Positions 60,522-64,000 of a stretch of 64,000 bases of DNA are shown one piece after another. Made by a program: the position numbers and the translations under genes. How positions within the stretch are numbered: position 1 is the first letter of the stretch; every line of letters starts with the position of its first letter. The notes beneath the pieces are model-generated. The model was not told the origin of the DNA. It did not search any database and saw only the letters and a program-made list of their open reading frames with translations. The stretch is from Bacillus sp. AFS088145 (GTDB lineage: Bacteria > Bacillota > Bacilli > Bacillales > Bacillaceae_G), in contig NZ_NUUX01000026.1 of assembly GCF_002564465.1 (NCBI RefSeq), positions 27,652 to 91,651 of the forward strand, read 5' to 3'.

Positions 60522-60631
60522 TAGATTGCCTCCCCAAAATTAAACAATTAGACTTAAAAACTATTAAAATATTCAAACAATTTATATTGTCGGAATAGTT
60601 AATAACCTTTAACTTACTTTTTATTTTACAT

Positions 60632-60646
60632 GCTTTTCAGAAAATA
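60632..60646. promoter_or_regulatory. CodY-like box upstream of oligopeptide-binding copy 1
   Basis: On the minus strand TATTTTCTGAAAAGC matches the CodY consensus AATTTTCWGAAAATT with three mismatches, about 110 nt before the start codon. CodY represses peptide uptake genes when amino acids and GTP are plentiful. Confidence 0.5.
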
Positions 60647-60995
60647 TCAACAATAAATCGACATTTTTTTCAAAAAAATTAATAAATTTAAATAAATCTT
60701 TACTTTTTTGTAATTAAAAACTACATTTTGAAGTCTTTTTTTGCATTTAAAATCAAAACTATTAATAAAACCCCCAATTTCAATAAATGATAAAAGTTGG
60801 ACAAATATGTTTTTTTTAAAAAATTTTCAAAAAAAATCATATTTAAAAATATAATTTCTTCTAAGCAAGCTCAAAATAAAACCATATCCAGCTAAGAAAA
60901 TAATCATCTGGACACCTTTTAACATTTACTTTTAAACTTTTTCTTATACACAAAAAAAGAAAGTAAACCCTTTAGTTTATAACATAAAACTTCCT

Positions 60996-61022
60996 AAAAA
61001 AGAGAAGGGTGATCCCTTCTCC
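60996..61022 (-). terminator. terminator of oligopeptide-binding copy 2
   Basis: GAGAAGGG/CCCTTCTC stem with an ATCA loop, followed by T6 on the minus strand. Confidence 0.9.
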
Positions 61023-61035
61023 GTTTTGTTTGATA

Positions 61036-62670
61036 TTATTTTTTTTCGTTAGATGCCCATTTGTAAGAGAAATCTCCGCCAAATTTGTGAGCAATAATAC
61101 CTTTAACTGAATCTTTTTGTAAATATGCACGACCGCGTTGGTAAATTGGTGAAATACCAGCTTCATCCATAATTACTTTTTCAGCTTCAATCATATCATC
61201 CCAGCGTTTTTGTGGGTCTGCTTCTTTCTTAGCAGCATTTACAAGCTGATCATACTGTGGATTGTTGTATGCCATTTCATTGAATGGGCTGTTAGATAAG
61301 AACATATCAATAAATGTCATTGGATCTGGATAGTCTGGACCCCAACCTGAGAATGAGAAGTCATAATCTAATTTTTTCTCGTTATCAAGTTTAATTTCAA
61401 ACGGTTGTGGAGCTACCGTAATTTTTAAACCTGGTAAGTTCTTCTCAAGCTCCCCAGCTACATACTCAGCAGCTTTTTTGCGAGTTGTATCATCATAAGA
61501 AAGCATTTTTAGCTCAAATGTATCTTTACCAAGTTCTTTTTTAGCTTCTGCCCATAATTTTTTAGCTTCTTCAACATTATATTTGTTAAAGTCACCATTA
61601 TGATCACGGAAATCTTTTGAATCCGGTCCTTTTACCCACTCAGAAGGTACTAACCAATATGCAGGTTTAGATCCATCATTTAAAATCGTAGATGTAATAG
61701 CTTCTTTATCATATGCTAAGTCAAATGCTTTACGAGCTTTAGCATTCTTAAAGATTGGTAGTTTTTCATTGAAACGGAAGAATACTAAACGAGCATCTAA
61801 TTGCGTTTTGTATTCAGGGTCATTTTTATATTTATCAACGTACTCAGAATCAAGCATTACTTTATCAATATCGCCATTTTCATATAAGTTAACGGCCGAA
61901 GAAGTATCTTTAACTACATTGTATTTGATTTCATCTAACTTAACTGAATCCTTGTCCCAATATTTTGGATTCTTCTTTAATGTAAAACTTTGCTCATGCT
62001 TCCATTCACTTAAAGTAAACGGACCATTGTATAATTGAGTATTTGCTTCTAAGCCATATTGATCCCCTTTAGACTCAACCCACTTTTGATTTTCAGGTAA
62101 GTATGTCCCAAAAGTAGTTAATTGTAAGAAATAAGGAGTTGGTTGTTCTAGTGTTACTTGTAATGTTTTATCATCTAGTGCTTTCACACCTAATTGGTCT
62201 TTTGGCATTTTACCATTGAAAATTGCTTCAGCATTTTTCACATAGTATAAAATGAATGAATATTCAGATGCAGTTTTTGGATCTACAGCACGTTGCCAAC
62301 CATAAACGAAATCATTAGCAGTTACTGGCTCACCATTTGACCATTGTGTATCACGTAAATGGAATGTATATGTAAGACCATCTTTACTAACTTCAACCGA
62401 ATCTTTCTTAGCAACTCCGTCTACTACTTCGTCACCCTCTCCTAAACGAAGTAAACCTTCATTTACATTGTCTAAAACTTCAAATGACATTGAATCAGTA
62501 GTTTTTGCTGAATCCATTGAAGGAATCTCAGTAGTTGTAGTTAACCTTAACGTTTGCTTCTTATCCTTCTGTGAATTAGTTGCTGTTTTTTCTGTGTCTT
62601 TGCCACAAGCTGCTAGTACCGTACTTAGTACCAATAAACTTGAAACTGTTGTTGCTAATCTACGCTTCAT
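61036..62670 (-). CDS. oligopeptide ABC transporter substrate-binding lipoprotein (OppA-like), copy 2
   Basis: 544 residues, the same length as copy 1. The signal ends in the lipobox TVLAAC. Shared signatures include LRDTQWSNGEPVTANDFVYG, GVKALDDKTLQV, YNGPFTLSEWKHEQSF and SGWGPDYPDPMTF. It binds oligopeptides for an importer encoded elsewhere. Its own terminator separates it from copy 1, so the two are transcribed independently. ATGGAGGTGCTCTA precedes the ATG. Two CodY-like boxes lie in the promoter region. Confidence 0.93.
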   Translation of the reverse strand: MKRRLATTVSSLLVLSTVLAACGKDTEKTATNSQKDKKQTLRLTTTTEIPSMDSAKTTDSMSFEVLDNVNEGLLRLGEGDEVVDGVAKKDSVEVSKDGLTYTFHLRDTQWSNGEPVTANDFVYGWQRAVDPKTASEYSFILYYVKNAEAIFNGKMPKDQLGVKALDDKTLQVTLEQPTPYFLQLTTFGTYLPENQKWVESKGDQYGLEANTQLYNGPFTLSEWKHEQSFTLKKNPKYWDKDSVKLDEIKYNVVKDTSSAVNLYENGDIDKVMLDSEYVDKYKNDPEYKTQLDARLVFFRFNEKLPIFKNAKARKAFDLAYDKEAITSTILNDGSKPAYWLVPSEWVKGPDSKDFRDHNGDFNKYNVEEAKKLWAEAKKELGKDTFELKMLSYDDTTRKKAAEYVAGELEKNLPGLKITVAPQPFEIKLDNEKKLDYDFSFSGWGPDYPDPMTFIDMFLSNSPFNEMAYNNPQYDQLVNAAKKEADPQKRWDDMIEAEKVIMDEAGISPIYQRGRAYLQKDSVKGIIAHKFGGDFSYKWASNEKK

Positions 62671-62716
62671 TAGAGCACCTCCATATATTAGTGATTATTC
62701 ATTTTATAATTTACTT

Positions 62717-62774
62717 ATTTTTCTGAAAAATCACTTTTTACTTTTTCAATATACTACAAATTTTTCAGAAAAAA
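62717..62774. promoter_or_regulatory. two CodY-like boxes upstream of oligopeptide-binding copy 2
   Basis: ATTTTTCTGAAAAAT (62717-62731) is a palindrome with two mismatches to AATTTTCWGAAAATT. ATTTTTCAGAAAAAA (62760-62774) has three. The first is 47 nt from the start codon, in a good place to overlap the promoter or leader. Binding is inferred. Confidence 0.6.
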
Positions 62775-63058
62775 AAGTATTTTTTTAATATTTAATTTAT
62801 TTTTTATTAAATTCCCCCAAATTCCTAGTTCAAATATCATATTTTTTATTAATTTTAGTGTAGTGCAATATGATTGTAATACTATTCACATATTTTTTCG
62901 GTGCAAAATACGTCAATTTTTAAAAGGCTTTATGTCGATTCTACAAACATTTTATGAACTTAATTATTAGTTTCCATTATTACTAAATTTTAGGTTATAA
63001 TATATCTTATTGAATTTGAACATATCTATTTTTTATATCAATTTTAGGAAGTGAATGT

Positions 63059-63793
63059 ATGATAAGAAAAAGTATTCCAAACCTATTTACTCTAGGCAAT
63101 TTATATTGTGGGTTTCTATCGATCGGCTTTGCAGCTAAAGGAGAATTTAGAAATGCCGCAATTCTTATTTTAATAGGAATGATGCTCGATAGTATGGACG
63201 GTCGAGTTGCTAGAGTTTTAGGCGTCCAATCACAATTAGGAAAAGAACTAGACTCTTTAGCTGATATAGTTACTTTTGGAGTTGCACCTTCCTATTTGGT
63301 ATATTGTACACAATTTTCAACTGAAGGGATCTTTGGTCTAGGAATTGCTGGTTTATTCCCTCTGTTTGGGGCATACAGATTAGCAAGATTTAATGTTACA
63401 CCGATTTCAACATCACTAAAATATTTTACTGGAGTACCAATTACAGCAGCTGGTGGTCTTGTTGCCTTCTTAACATTATTTGGAAGTCGTATACCGCAAA
63501 TAGTCATCATAACAGTTTTTGTTGCATTAGCATTCTTAATGGTTAGTAGAATTAAAATTCCAAGCTTTAAAGATATTCCGATTCCTAAATATGCTACAAT
63601 TATTACGATTTTTTTAGGATACGCATTATATCTAGTATGGCATGCTAAAAAAGTACAGTGGCCATTCTTTATTTATATAGCAATTCCGCTTTATATCTTC
63701 TTTATTTTCTTTCAATTTTTCAAAAGTAAGAAGAAACAATCAAGTAATGAAAATAAGAAACCACGTAAATTCCGTTTAAAAAGAAAGTCTTAA
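63059..63793 (+). CDS. pssA: CDP-diacylglycerol-serine O-phosphatidyltransferase
   Basis: 244 residues with about seven membrane helices. The CDP-alcohol phosphotransferase motif DGRVARVLGVQSQLGKELDS followed by LAD is complete. IPNLFTLGNLYCGFLSIGFA at the N-terminus is typical of PssA. The C-terminus is strongly basic. It makes phosphatidylserine, the precursor of phosphatidylethanolamine. No decarboxylase (psd) gene follows directly; a terminator comes first. GGAAGTGAATGT precedes the ATG. Confidence 0.93.
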   Translation: MIRKSIPNLFTLGNLYCGFLSIGFAAKGEFRNAAILILIGMMLDSMDGRVARVLGVQSQLGKELDSLADIVTFGVAPSYLVYCTQFSTEGIFGLGIAGLFPLFGAYRLARFNVTPISTSLKYFTGVPITAAGGLVAFLTLFGSRIPQIVIITVFVALAFLMVSRIKIPSFKDIPIPKYATIITIFLGYALYLVWHAKKVQWPFFIYIAIPLYIFFIFFQFFKSKKKQSSNENKKPRKFRLKRKS

Positions 63794-63794
63794 T

Positions 63795-63842
63795 AAAAAG
63801 TATGTTTTGATGCATTGTTTCTCATCAAAGCATACTTTTTTT
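63795..63842 (+). terminator. terminator of pssA
   Basis: AAAAAGTATG..TTTGATG pairs with CATCAAA..CATACTTTTT, followed by TTT on the plus strand. Confidence 0.9.
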
Positions 63843-64000
63843 ATCTATTTATCCTTTTAAATCGCATTTTTCTTGCAGATTAATAATTACTGTTCTATAA
63901 TGACAAAGGATTAAATCGTATTTATTACGATTTTGAATATTTTAAAAAAATATGTACTAAATTGTTTGATAAAAATTATCTTACATTTTTTTTAAAATTT
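63843..64000. other. AT-rich end of window, nothing recognised
   Basis: Very AT-rich sequence with no open frame or hairpin that I can support. Confidence 0.5.

Overview
The window is chromosomal DNA from a low-GC, endospore-forming Bacillaceae. This is inferred from the AT-rich base composition, strong AGGAGG-type ribosome binding sites, sporulation genes (a RacA-like chromosome anchor, SpoIIP, a coat-like Asn/Arg-rich protein, a sporulation-type histidine kinase beside Spo0A-like boxes) and gene order resembling Bacillus subtilis (plsC/ypkP - dihydrofolate reductase - thymidylate synthase; brxA/yphP next to a ypgR/CvfC-like gene). The species cannot be named from sequence alone; a Gottfriedia-like or other deep Bacillus lineage is a guess. 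No rRNA, tRNA, phage module, CRISPR array or transposase gene was seen. Many genes appear to start with TTG or GTG when the ribosome binding site is used to choose the start.

Layout. 1-4.1 kb: the end of an FAD-dependent dehydrogenase, a tiny type I toxin-like gene, small unknown genes, then a broken nitrosative-stress module (an Fe-S repair gene scdA/ytfE with one in-frame stop behind an FNR-type palindrome, and a Crp/Fnr regulator with two frameshifts). 4.2-13 kb: adenine deaminase under a purine riboswitch, a DUF4397 protein, a histidine kinase, a YueI protein, a CorC/HlyC-type transporter, a RacA-like protein and an acetyltransferase. 13-17 kb: a two-gene McrB/McrC-like (DUF2357) putative type IV restriction locus. 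17-25 kb: housekeeping and stress genes (Hsp20, SCO, MBL hydrolases, DegV, TatA, an orphan BMP lipoprotein, isoaspartyl dipeptidase, hemolysin III). 25-34 kb: plsC, azoR, dfrA-thyA, a methyltransferase, brxA, CvfC, SSB, an ABC-F factor and an HD hydrolase. 34-41 kb: a cell-envelope glycosylation operon (galE, gtrA, GT2, DUF6044) and an alpha-galactosidase. 41-51 kb: glutathione peroxidase, an RNA helicase, a heterodimeric ABC exporter and fhs. 51-64 kb: sporulation-linked genes, ycgQR, corA, dedA, two tandem oligopeptide-binding lipoproteins with CodY-like boxes, and pssA.

Most notable points: (i) thyA is interrupted by a 278-nt ORF-less group I intron whose core closely resembles the phage T4 td intron; exact splicing restores a 264-residue ThyA. 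(ii) A guanine-type purine riboswitch precedes adenine deaminase and appears to act on translation, through a hairpin that hides the ribosome binding site. (iii) Three loci carry a repeat or spacer flanked by two copies of the local intrinsic terminator hairpin, suggesting a small element that inserts at, and duplicates, terminators. (iv) The Fe-S repair gene and its likely regulator are both broken and lie side by side. (v) A McrBC-like pair has a large unrecognised N-terminal region that may decide its target.

How the genes work together: one-carbon and folate metabolism is represented by fhs, thyA and dfrA; the galE-gtrA-GT2-DUF6044 run probably decorates a surface polymer with a sugar carried on a lipid; envelope and lipid functions include plsC, pssA, dedA and corA; redox defence includes brxA, glutathione peroxidase and azoreductase.
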